From the NCBI RefSeq assembly GCF_051401765.1, contig NW_027480542.1, positions 806,001-870,000 on the forward strand: a stretch of 64,000 bases of DNA, in the 5' to 3' direction. This document shows, piece after piece, positions 48,019 to 58,315 of this stretch. Source of the stretch: Calliopsis andreniformis. Lineage: Eukaryota; Arthropoda; Insecta; Hymenoptera; Andrenidae. Position 1 is the stretch's first letter. Each line of letters begins with the position of its first letter. The translations under genes and the position numbers were made by a program. The notes beneath the pieces were generated by a model, which was given only the letters and a program-made list of their open reading frames with translations, did no database searches and was not told the origin of the DNA.

Positions 48019-48928
48019 TAGTGGTGTGCGAGACCGGGTTGGGACAGGAACGGGAATGATTTTCGGGATCGCGACGGGATCTTGAAATTCTCGAAATTCT
48101 TGAGAATGTTCGGGATTCCCGAAAATGTTCGGGATTTCTTAAAATGCCGGGATTCAAAAACGTGTCTTATTTCTTTGAATATGGTCATAATTTTAGATTT
48201 CTAATTTCGGTTTTTGGAGATCACTTGGCAACATTTGCTATTTTATATTTATAACATTAAGCGAAATTAGTATATCAAATAATAAGATATGCGTATTTTT
48301 ATTTTAAATTCTCGTGTAAAAAAACTAATTCCTCCACATGTGTTGGTAACAAGCTGGTTCTCTTGACTGTAACAATATTTCTAGTTGTTGAAAACAGCCT
48401 TTCGCTAGTTATTTGTGTGCTTGGTACAGCAATGTAACGTTTTGCAGCACTTGATAGTATAGGAAATCTTTTTGAATTTTCCTTCCACCACCCTATAATA
48501 TTAGTACTCCTATCTACTGTAGTTTCTTCGAAATACACTTTTATTTCTGCGTCTCTATCAGTGACAAAGATGCCTGTTATGCGGTTTGTGTTCTTATTAC
48601 CGAACGTATTGTCGAAGAACATGGATAATTTTGATTTGGGTTCTCTTGCAAAATTTTAATAACCGTCATAATTTAAAGATTATGAATAATTGTATAGACG
48701 TACCTTTATCATCATATTTCGATTGATAATTATTGTCACCATTATATCTCTTTCCTACTGGACATAAAATACTTTCCCGCAAGCAATTAATAGCATGATT
48801 TCTGTCTTCATATTTTAAAAGCCTATCTTTATATATAGGGTTTAATAACATCGATTGCATGATGATTTCATTTTTAATAATGGGATCGAAATGCATCTAT
48901 AAATATTTTATACTATGATTGTATGTAT
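48019..48928 (-). mobile_element. inner hAT element, 5'-truncated
   Basis: Left terminus TAGTGGTGTGCGAGACCGGG at 48019, preceded by GCATAGAA (possible 8-bp duplication whose partner is lost). It contains the C-terminal half of a minus-strand hAT transposase, so 48019 is its 3' end. The other end is missing where the solo LTR begins at 48929. Confidence 0.65.
48299..48896 (-). pseudogene. inner hAT transposase, C-terminal part with hATC dimerisation domain
   Basis: The upstream block (48896-48690) reads IIKNEIIMQSMLLNPIYKDR and is followed, after a GTACGT...TTTGCAAG segment that may be an intron, by STNIIGWWKENSKRFPILSS and then AAKRYIAVPSTQITSERLFS plus TTRNIVTVKRTSLLPTHVEE. 'WW..N...(F/Y)P.L...A..YL.(I/V)P.T...SER.FS..G.IV...R..L....(V/I)..L.FL..N' is the hATC signature shared by ZBED-like hAT proteins. 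The N-terminal zinc finger and first catalytic residues are absent. Confidence 0.8.
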
Positions 48929-50320
48929 TGCGACGTGACCGTCCCGCCGAGCCGTATTTGGGCTAGGACGGGCGTGCAGGATCCAGCCACTACGCGTCCC
49001 ACGCCTTGATTTTTCTGCGTGCGCCAGGTATCTTTCGATACCGGCGTGGAACGCGTCTCCCGTTTTTCGAACCGCAGCCCAGGCTAGCTCTTTACGCGGA
49101 GAGGGGCGAGGTTCTTTCAGGCGTAGGGTGAGGAACGTATCTGGGTTCTCGGGTTCTTACGGCGAGAACGCCAGTAAAAACACGGTTTTCTGAAGTAATA
49201 AAAGATGTATTCTAGCGAGAAACGTACAAGCGTTAGTCGAGGTGATTACACGCGCCGTCCCGCGACACATGGCCGCCGGCAGTTACCTGTTCCCCGCTAC
49301 AGCGATCGCGTAACAATGGTTTTTGAGCGACGACGAGGCTGAAACGCGCGTTCGGCACGCGTAAGAGAACCGCCCGCGTGGCCGCTGTTACAACGAAGTT
49401 ATACCAACAAGCCGACGATGTACCCGCACGCGACAACTGTTCGCTATGACGTCGCTAAGCTGTGGACTCGCTATTTAGTCGAGCCCGCGGGCTTCGGGAA
49501 ACCCGCACGCGAAGGCTTTCTTCCTGTTACACAGCCTACACGACCACTAGGAGTCGGCTCTGTCAAGATTCCGCTTACGAACCGATCTAATCCGAGTCAA
49601 CCGGGGAGAACAATGGGGCAAGACATACCACCTGTGACCTGGTTAGCGTCCCGTACAAGAAGAAGGCCGAGATCGCTGCGTGCGGCAGCATCTTGGCACG
49701 CGACGCTTCCCTCACCGTGCCCCGATTGGCTCGCTCGTGTCGCGCAACCTCGCGACCAATAATTATTGGCGCCGTTCAAATGTCGATGGTTGATTGGCAG
49801 GGACTCCCTGAGTCCCCCTGGAACTCGTCTTGCGGCGTGAATCCGAGACGCAGTGTTAGATGTCGCACTTCCGGGGTCCGCTGCCATCATCTACCCGCGA
49901 GATGGCTCCCGGGGCAACGTCCCTGCACCTCTCTGGTAAGGACTTCTCTGCGGAACGCGGGGCGAGGTGGCCAACCTCGCACGCGTCTGCTGATTTCCAT
50001 CCATCGGTGCGTCCTCGTACAACCGTGCTGCAGCCCTCCCATCGTGTGTCCTTCCTGAGTTGGCACGATGGGCCACTACAGCCTTTCAATTTAGGCGTCG
50101 CGTCACTCGCCGGGTGGAGTGATTCTGGAGCGGCGGATACCCTGGCCGCTTCCCAATTCCGAAGATCCGCCGCAAGAGACTGTGTCGGTGACTCCGTTGT
50201 GGTCTCGCATCTGTCTCCTGCAAATGCTCGCATCTAGGCCGCTGAGAGAACCCTGGTTGTTTAAAAGGGCGTTAGACTCCCGATGGTGTGCACTAAAGGC
50301 CTCTCTTGCCCCGGGAAGGA
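48929..50320 (+). repeat. solo LTR, family copy 3 (3' end lost)
   Basis: Begins TGCGACGTGACCGTCCCGCC and follows copies 1 and 2 closely to CCCCGGGAAGGATTA. It lacks the last about 50 bp ending CACGTCACA, so no duplication can be tested. It separates the inner hAT from the outer hAT 3' part. Confidence 0.7.
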
Positions 50321-50390
50321 TTAATTGCATATATTCTTCAGGTTGTTAAAAAGAAAATAAAATTACTTTTAATTTGTTGCATAGTTATTT

Positions 50391-50687
50391 ACTAAATTTG
50401 TAGGCGCAATATCTCAGAAATTAATTCAAAAAAGTATATAAAGTAGACGTCACTAGATTCGCCTTGAAATACACTATCAACTGATCTGTAAAAAAATATA
50501 TAGTTCCATTTCAAAAACCAAACTTGACCATGATATGTCATGTAATAGTAATGTTATAAAAAATTCGCCTTCGCTAATAAATTGGCCCCTTCGAACCATG
50601 CAATCCTGTATAAACAATTTTCTTTTATCTCTAATACTTTAGGAAATAACGCACTGTACAGTGTTCACTGGGACACCCTGTATATCG
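50391..50687 (+). repeat. about 297-bp dispersed repeat, copy 2
   Basis: Matches 13477-13772 over its full length with roughly ten percent differences by eye and ends GGGACACCCTGTATA. It lies between the truncated LTR and the outer hAT coding remnant. Confidence 0.7.
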
Positions 50688-50852
50688 CACAACTAGACGT
50701 ATTTCAACCGGATAATAATAATACACAAAGCAAAATAATTAGTGCAATGTGTAACAGCGTTTGCAATGTATTAAATGTAAATCAGTTTAATTATTCATTT
50801 TATTACTGCTTTAGTAAAAGGTGGACTTTATGATGTCAGATGTTTTATTTGT

Positions 50853-51470
50853 AGAAACGCTTGCAACCAATCGTGAAGAATGATTTTATTGTAATTGCCA
50901 TGCTCTTAGATCCCAGACATAAAGACCGTTCGTTACAACATGAAGAGCGACATACAGCTGTAGGAGTACTTAGTAAAAAAGTAGATGAAATGCAAAAAGA
51001 GGACAGGAAATAATTTAAAATATGTTTGTAGCAATTCCGAAAATATTCCCTCTAATCAGAATGGTAAATTTTCAAACTATATGCATACCTACATACAAAT
51101 ATACATAAGTGAATCAGATTACATTGATCAATTTCTAATGTATTTTTTAATTTTTACTGATTAGATACCAGAAAATCAAAAATAGCCAAATTGTTTGGAG
51201 GGAAACTAGGAACGGTACGAGAAAATTAAACTTCTCTGAAACAACTGAATCAAGACAAAGTAATATTATGGAATGGTGGAAATGTAATTCTAATAGATAT
51301 CCGCTTTTACAATCCGCTACAACATACATACTTGCGATTCCCGCAACATAAACGACAAGCGAGCGTTTATTTTCTACGGCTGGAAATATCGTTACCAATA
51401 ACAGAACAAGATTGTTGTCTGAAAATATTGAACAATTATGTTTCTTGCACAGTAATTTAAGGCAATAAAA
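50853..51470 (+). pseudogene. outer hAT transposase, C-terminal part with hATC domain
   Basis: Reads LQPIVKNDFIVIAMLLDPRH then KDRSLQHEERHTAVGVLSKK; after about 140 bp of probable intron or decayed sequence it gives SNIMEWWKCNSNRYPLLQSA and ERLFSTAGNIVTNNRTRLLS followed by ENIEQLCFLHSNLR and a stop. This is the hATC domain. One stop replaces a residue in the PAT-x-TTSERLFS region. It shares its organisation with the inner hAT relic but differs at many residues, so the two are sister families rather than one duplicated copy. Confidence 0.8.
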
Positions 51471-51626
51471 TATTTGTTTCAATATATTTTAAAACAGTGT
51501 GTTTCCTGTTATTCCTATCTTTTTATTTTTATTTTTATTTCAAATTCAGTATAAAAGTACATTTTTCCTAAGTTTGAAGCATGGTATCTATGTTTTAAAT
51601 CATTTTATCTCCTTTCCGTCTCATAA

Positions 51627-53694
51627 CCTTTAAGTACCGACGTGTGGTCTGACAGACACTTTGAGAGTTCGAAAAATCTAGCTACATTTGTTAGCGAAGA
51701 CGTATCCCCCCGCGCATCTCTCTACCCCACGGATAGTCGCCCGGCAGCGTTCGTGAAGAGTGGCTATGTCGGCGCACGTGATTCCGGTAAGTTTTGATTA
51801 TTATAAGATCGCGAGTGGTCTGTCAGACCACTCGTCTGTATTTATGTAACTTTTTTTGGCACGACTTTTTCAGATTATATTATTTTTCTCTTTTGTTTCC
51901 AGACAATTATAAAAATGGATCAGACAGGTACTTCGGGTATGAAACGGGCAGCCATAAATGAAAATAAGAGTGTTCCTGTCAGTAAGAAAAAATATCAACC
52001 AAGGCTTCCAAATAAAGACCACGAAGAAATTTTAGCGGAATGGCTAAATGAGAACTCAGAGTCCAACTCTGACAATATCGACACAAATTTTGTTGCATTG
52101 GAGAGTGACTATGATTCGGCATCTGAACAGGAAGAGTCAGAAGGTGAAGAAACGAGGAAACTGAGGAGCAGAAAATGGAACCCGACGAGGACAGTCGATC
52201 GCGATTTTATTTTGACAAAAATCGATTCAAGTGAAACAAAACTCCGTCCAATACCAGCGGCGTGCGCACACCTCGGCACAACATTGTAGTAGCATCTGCA
52301 ACATCGTCTTCAACCCTCTTCAAAGCTGAACCGAAAGATCCTTTACACATATGACGTAAATTTTTTGATGATTCTATATATCAGGAGATTCTTACTTGGA
52401 CCAATGTAAAGTTGCAAGAATACAGAGAACCATTCAAAACTATAACAGAATTGCATGATATCGATAAAATTGAGCTGAATGCTTTCCTGGGACTCCTTCT
52501 ATATTCAGCGGTGTTCAAACCCAACCACGAAGACTGTGATTTGTTGTTTACAACTGATGGTACTGGCCGCGAAATTTTCAGATATGGTTTTTCAAAACAC
52601 AGATTTATGTATATCCTGAATTGCTTGCGTTTTGACAACTCTGACACAAGATCAGAAAGACAAAGGGGAGACAAAACTGCAGCAATATCATTTGTGTTCA
52701 ATGCGTTCGTAAACAACTGTCGAAAAAATTACAAGTTGGGCATAAGTGCAACCATTGACGAGATGTTGATTGGGTTTAGAGGCCGCTCGCATCTCATTAT
52801 CTATATGCCCCAAAAACCTGCCAAGTATGGCTTGAAGGTACAAGCAATTTGCGACTCGAAGACATTTTATTTTTATGATGATTATATATATTCTGGGAAA
52901 GGATCAGACGGCGAAGGATTGACAGAAAAAGAAAAAAAATTCCTGGTGTCCACACAATGTGTATTCAGATTGATCAAGGACTTGCACGGCAGTAACCGAA
53001 GTATTACCGCTGATAATTGGTATAGTTCTGTACAGTTTGTCGAAGAGCTGAAAAAAAGAGGCATGACATTTGTTGGCACTCTAAAAACATCTACCAAGAG
53101 AATTGCGCTTGTCGATAAATAGAGTTCTTGGGCCAGATGCACCAGAAAATGTAAGGGAACAAAATGAAGCAGAGAGAAATCAAACCAGAAAACTCTGTCA
53201 CATCTGTCCTTCAAAACTAAAGCGCAAGACGGCTTATAAATGTGACACTTGTATGAAACATGTGTGCCTACAATGCAGCAAGTCTGTATGCAAAGACTGT
53301 TTGTAAACTTTAATAGTTCTTACAATTTGATGCCTTGTGATTTTCAAGAAATCTGTTGATTATTTGTTTTATTTTTATTTTTATTGTTTATCTAGTTATT
53401 AATCTTTAAGAAAAAAATGTTGTCAAGGAAAAATGATTGTTTAATTGATAAATGTTAATTGTTTCCCCCAAATAATTTGAGACTGCAATATTAATGTTTA
53501 TAATTAGTAATAAACGAGAAAACTTCAATATTTTGTTTTACTTATACAATAACTAGATATATTAACAATACATAGAAACGTTTTTTTTAGAAGAACATCA
53601 GAAAACATAAAAGCTTTCATTAGTAAAGTATGGTGGTTTAGTAGACATCACGTCGGTAGTTACGTAACTAAAATAGCACGTCAGTACTCAAAAG
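51627..53694 (+). mobile_element. defective piggyBac-like transposon, 2068 bp, in the hAT right end
   Basis: Left terminus CCTTTAAGTACCGACGTG and right terminus (complement) CTTTTGAGTACTGACGTG. The right flank is TTAA (53695-53698); the left flank is ATAA (51623-51626), a decayed TTAA. The interrupted hAT end can be compared with its uninterrupted inverted partner at about 47085-47092, which reads CTTAATAC/GTATTAAG there: a natural empty site. It carries a broken transposase. Confidence 0.85.
51915..53306 (+). pseudogene. piggyBac-like transposase, frameshifted and internally deleted
   Basis: The N-terminus 51915-52289 is acidic (SESNSDNIDTNFVALESDYD). A frameshift near 52290-52410 leads to the core 52412-53122, with LNAFLGLLLYSAVF, first catalytic Asp in SATIDEMLIGFRGR and second in ITADNWYSSVQF. 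The frame stops after KTSTKRIALVDK. The C-terminal zinc finger follows in another frame (53190-53306: CHIC ... CDTC ... CLQCSKSVCKDC). The segment that should hold the third catalytic Asp (GVD-x-x-D motif) is deleted, so it cannot be active. Confidence 0.9.
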
Positions 53695-54342
53695 TTAATA
53701 TGTAGCTCTGCATCCTGCATTTCTATCTCTCAAACCGATCGTATCCGATGTTTGCCGAGCCGATTCGAAGTTAAATTCGAGCCGGCCCGACTCGTGCTTA
53801 TCCGAGCTGGCATGAATCTCGAGATCTCGCCTAGTTTCGAACACGCAAAGGTCTCGGGATCCCGCTCGATCCCGTCCGAAATTTTCCGTCCCGTCTCTAT
53901 CCAGTATAGTCGGCAACCCGCACATATCTAGTTGAAGTACAAATCGATTTCTTTCTATTGAACGTGTCCCATCTCGACGCGAACGCCTATGTTATTGATT
54001 ATGTATATTTCAATTAACTGATTATCGGTACAAAAATTTGTTTATAGATTAAATATCAGTGTCCTTTTTATTTCTAGAACTTCTCGTAGTTAAACTCTGT
54101 TAGGCATACGAAAGGAATATGTATACGCATGTTCGACATTTATTTTTTTTTTTATCGTTACGAAACAGTTTCTAAGTTATTGAAAGGGTCATTAATCTGC
54201 GATTAAAAACCTATGCAATCAAAATTCTTTACGCCGTTTTCTTATTCGATGCCATATTGGATTATAAGGTACACGTATATTCGCTTCACGCAATTTTTAT
54301 TTTTTATTCATTTTTTTTTTTATAGTCATTTTTTTTATTCAG

Positions 54343-54598
54343 GAATTTGTTAACCGTATTTACAGCAAACAAGATATCAGATCGAGATACTACAACTAGA
54401 AATATTACTACTGCATTATTTCATTTTTATTATCAGTTACTAGATACGAATATTGTAGTGTGTGTATTAACGGGTACACTAATCAATTTCGTATTGGATT
54501 ATCAAATATCTCGAGAATTTTCTTCTAATGTAAAAAAATCGATTACTTCGACCTATCGCGTTCGATTTGTACGTCTGCGACCATGTTCGAGTCACTGA
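54343..54598 (+). CDS. possible terminal exon of the SLC46-type transporter
   Basis: A long pyrimidine tract and TTTATTCAG precede 54343, where one base completes the TC left by exon 4 (serine). The frame then runs NLLTVFTANKISDRDTTTRN and on for 84 codons to TGA at 54596. The first residues could finish TM12 and the rest a cytoplasmic tail. I cannot match the tail to known members, and the second half is oddly hydrophobic. Correct phase and a good acceptor favour it; unfamiliar sequence argues against it. Confidence 0.35.
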
Positions 54599-55342
54599 TC
54601 ATTTGAACTATCTCACTATACGGTCTCGAACTTTCTGTGGTTAACTCGTGACCAATATGCCATTTTAAAGGGATGCTGTTTATACATTGAATTATACTAG
54701 CTCTAGGTCATATGCAAAAACTAATGCTCATAGTAGACACAACAAATCCTATGTTATGATTGCGACAAAAGTTCCGTTACACTTGATGCACTGTTATTGT
54801 ATGAATTCACAAGCACAGTTTTCATACCAAGTTTCTACGGTCATTGTTTAAGAAGGAGTACGAAAAGCACTATTAGTTATCCGAGATATGTAGGAGGTAA
54901 TATCGGATAATAAATCCGAGGCAATAGGAATGTTATAAAAAACACGTATGATTTTGAAATATTGTTGTCCATTCTCACTTAATTAACGTATTTCGATATT
55001 TTCTTCTTCAAATGATGATTCATCAATAAAATAATCATTCCGAACAGTAGAAGATAAAGTTTTCGCAACCTGCCATGAAGTATGTTCAATAAATTATAAA
55101 ATTATTGTTATTTAGGAATATGAATCGTTAACCCATCCACCAATATTATGTTCGTAGCATAAAAAAATGATTAAACATATTACAGGAAAGTAATATCGTT
55201 CCTAGGTTTGAATTTTAAAATCTCCAAGAATTGTAAAATATACAGATAGAGACAAAAAGATGGTATAGCCTATTATTTTCTGAATTTTTATTTAATGCAT
55301 AACATAAATGAGGCTTATTATACAATGTGTAATAAGTATACG
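54599..55342. other. no feature recognised
   Basis: AT-rich DNA downstream of the possible last exon; no clear polyadenylation context or repeat was assigned. Confidence 0.45.
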
Positions 55343-56157
55343 TTGAAATATTTTAAAAAGTGGTGGGGTACTCCAATTGAAGCACAAAATGTATAACACA
55401 GAGTCTGATCTGCCTTCGTTTTGTAGTAATAATGCCTTAACACGTTGGCGCCGGCGTGCATCACCGGTGGGTCAGACTCGACTGTTTCATCTGGCGGCGT
55501 GCATCACCAGTGGGTTACACGCTATTGAGCCATCGGGCGGCGTGCATCACCGGTGTGATTTGAGGCCGTCTTATAGCGAAAAACATGAGACCGTCCGAAT
55601 TTGAGGGCCGTCTTATAGCGAAAAACATGATAATCGGCGCCGGCGTGAACGTGTTAAAGTTGACACCACATTTTGAAACGAAAAATAGCTCACGTATATC
55701 AATGAGACAAATACATTGAAAGAGTCCGTTGACCTAGAGTATTTGGTTATTTGAGAAAGTTGTGTTTATTTCGGAATGCCTTTAACACATATTAAAACCT
55801 TCATAAGTTCTTCAGTGAGACTGCTACTATAAACCGTCCCTGCTTTGCTACCGTCAGCTAACTGACGGTAGTCTTTTGGTCTATACTTCATGTGTATTTG
55901 TTACGTATTTTCTTTTTTACAACCATTTTCGATCTTTAAAGCTGTATAAAAATAAAACTGTAAGGAATATACCAAAATGTATTAAGATTTCTCAACATAT
56001 CTGCAAAACTACAAAATCCTCCGACTATTAGTTTACCATATAGACATGTTTCCTTTAACGCATTATTACTACAAAACGGAAGCAGATTGGACACTATTGT
56101 ATTGGATATTTTGTAACCCATTTGGAGTCCTTTACCACTCCTTAAAATATTGAAATG
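55343..56157. mobile_element. foldback element with about 100-bp arms
   Basis: 55343-55440 and about 56045-56157 are inverted repeats (TTTTGTAGTAATAATGC and TTGAAATATTTTAA blocks). The left arm is interrupted at TTAA by the 213-bp MITE. The right arm borders a hAT relic. Confidence 0.65.
55441..55653. mobile_element. 213-bp piggyBac-type MITE flanked by TTAA
   Basis: TTAA at 55437-55440 and 55654-55657 flank termini CACGTTGGCGCCGGCGTG and its near-complement. Inside are three copies of GGCGTGCATCACCGGTG (one with CCAGTG) about 55 bp apart, and a direct repeat of GGCCGTCTTATAGCGAAAAA. It is GC-rich in an AT-rich setting, with no coding. It is unrelated in sequence to the two larger piggyBac elements here. 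Confidence 0.75.
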
Positions 56158-56510
56158 TATAAATGGTGCACTCTGTATGGATCACACTATTCCGGATGAA
56201 TCGGCGCTAAGAAAAAATCACTTGTACGATTGTTACAATTCAAGTATTCAAAATATCAAGGAAGATATTGCGGTCCATTATATGCGGATTTCTGTGGCTG
56301 AAACCACTAATGCAGTGGCTCAATACGTTGCAAATTTAATGCTAGACAAACTTTGTGGAAATGAAACAATGAAACCGCATTTATTGTGTTCCAAGTAATT
56401 AAAAGTAACTACTCATTTGACCATACCTTGGTATGTAAATTCAGCTCTGTGACTATTACTACCGAATGATAACAAGGAGAAGATTGTTTTACTCTGTTAT
56501 ATAATATCTT
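56150..56510 (+). pseudogene. hAT transposase relic, second copy of the 36168 group
   Basis: Reads IPDESALRKNHLYDCYNSSI, IQNIKEDIAVHYMRISVAET and TNAVAQYVANLMLDKLCG, then HLLCSK and, after a stop, a decayed STIARFIND-like stretch. It parallels the 36168 relic block for block (DENYT-ISVDETTD-RRYVANL there), but the conserved Asp is replaced (SVAETTN), and both N- and C-terminal domains are missing. Confidence 0.7.
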
Positions 56511-58189
56511 TTATACTTATATAATCTTATAAGTTCTATTAATATAGACACCCACACAGAAAGGTTTTATCATAATTGTTCGATTTTGCATCTATTCATA
56601 GTATGATTTGAAAACAGGGCCCATGGTCGCCTAGAATCGTAGGAGTTAGAATAGGAGAGTCACAGAATCGGATGTATGAAGAACAGATAATCGTCCAAGA
56701 TTATAAGATAGACTCAAAATTGGCAGAGGCACAAAAAATGTTATTCGTGCTTTTAGTATGCCTTCGTTAGCGCGACTACTATGAGACCAGTGCGGAACGT
56801 TAGTTCACGGAACGCTGTGAATTCGGTAGTGCGAATATAGAACGTTCAAGAGATGTATGCACGGCATATTCAAACAGTACTAATGTATTATGTTATTGTT
56901 CATTTGAAGAAAACTTTTCAGATGAACTACTTTGAAACAGCTGAAAACCGATAACAATTTTTGTTCTTTCCGAACTACTTTCCCGCACATACCAGCAATT
57001 GCATAATTCAATAACAAACAATAAAAGCATTAACAATAAATTCACTACGCCAGGTGCAATAATCTTTAAATTTCTAATGGCAATGGGTGTCTTAAATAGC
57101 AATGTTTTCATTACGTGAGGCTACTTCAATACTTTGTCAATAAAGTTAACCTCTACTCTGTTGAGACATGCATGTTGAACGTCACGTTCATACCACGCTC
57201 GTTTAACGAGAACTCAACGATCCTCTGCACTATTTTTTCCTCTATAAGAAGATATCCTTGTAGTTAGGCGCCCATTTATTACGTAATTTCTCCGCGTTGA
57301 GCTACCGTGTGCTTGAGGCAAGGATACATAAAACTTCGCCGTATTCGCCCTACAAGTCATTAGACAAAAAGGCTTTCGTCCGGGTAGGTGCTAGCTTGTG
57401 ATGGAGAACAGGATGCAAGCCGGAAGTGTTAGGAAAGGTTAGCCTCCACGCAAGGCAAGAACAATACGACGCGTATCTTCCACAGATGTTTTTTACATAA
57501 GAATTCAGCCATACGTCACGGTACGGCAACGCAAAATTCGCTACAGATGGTCGGCAGCGCAATATTACTACACACGTCCGTGACAGTCGGCACGCGTGGT
57601 TTAGTCGTCTGTTACAATATGATAGGTTCGATCGGAATAAAAACGAAGAGATACCGGAAAGCGTCGGAAAATTACGAGAGACGCTCCTAAAGGAACCCGG
57701 ATTACGCCTCGCATGATGGCACTCTGCGCCCGAAAATTGGTGCAACTTACCCTAGCTATGACGCATGTTTTCATGGCATGATCGCTCTCGCTTACGTAAC
57801 GGCAATAAATACCGGAGTCCGGTAAGCATGCATGCGACTTCCCAATTCGCGGCACGTCTCTCTTCGACGCAAGAGCGGCTGCCCCTCGGTATACTCAATA
57901 TGGTTCAGGCACGTTTACGAGGAGCGGCGCTTCCGGACTAGGTTTCCTCGGCATCATAAAGACTTCCCCAGGACTTCCTGTGACCCCCGCCACCTCGGCA
58001 ACGGCCTCTAAGTTTTCTTCTACTCTTCTCCAACCTTCTCCTTGAGCTTTCTAAGAAGAGCAGCATCGCGGGATCATGCCTGGGCTCATAGTCGGAAAAT
58101 TTTCTTTGACTCCGCTGGCCCTCCGCGAAAGCGGCAGGTCTCTCAACTCCAAGGGTAGAGGGCGCTTGTACCTTCCGGTGTTGATATGG
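56511..58189. other. no confident gene
   Basis: A minus-strand frame at 56893-57111 starts MKTLLFKTPIAIRNLKIIAP and has a long hydrophobic run (VVNLLLMLLLFVIEL) like a signal anchor, but it has no recognised domain or splice partner. 57350-58080 is more GC-rich with shadow frames on both strands. Confidence 0.35.
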
Positions 58190-58315
58190 CGTCTTATTTT
58201 TCTTTATTACTGCATATTTACAATCTGCCCTTTAAGGACAATAATTAAATGTGTTGTGGAGAAAAGACGTGGGGAGAGATGTCATCCATCAATGATACTC
58301 CTATAATTTCCATGG

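Larger units (their letters stand above)
46815..53930 (+). mobile_element. composite hAT transposon with perfect 8-bp target duplication
   Basis: GTTGAAGT occurs at 46807-46814 and 53931-53938, immediately outside termini TAGGGGTGTACAAG and (complement) TAGATATGTGCGGG. About 320 bp of inverted subterminal sequence (46815-47140 against 51575-51626 plus 53695-53930) share GGCGAGATCTCGAGATTC and CCTTTGCGTGT blocks. Inside are, in order, the transposase N-terminal stub (47931), an inner hAT (48019), a solo LTR (48929), a short repeat (50391), the transposase C-terminal part (50853-51470) and a piggyBac inserted in the right end (51627). An original hAT of perhaps 3 kb has swollen to 7.1 kb. Confidence 0.85.

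Noticed and set aside
56893..57111. Signal-anchor-like protein on the minus strand
   Set aside because: One hydrophobic run in 72 codons is not enough; no splice partner or homologue recognised.
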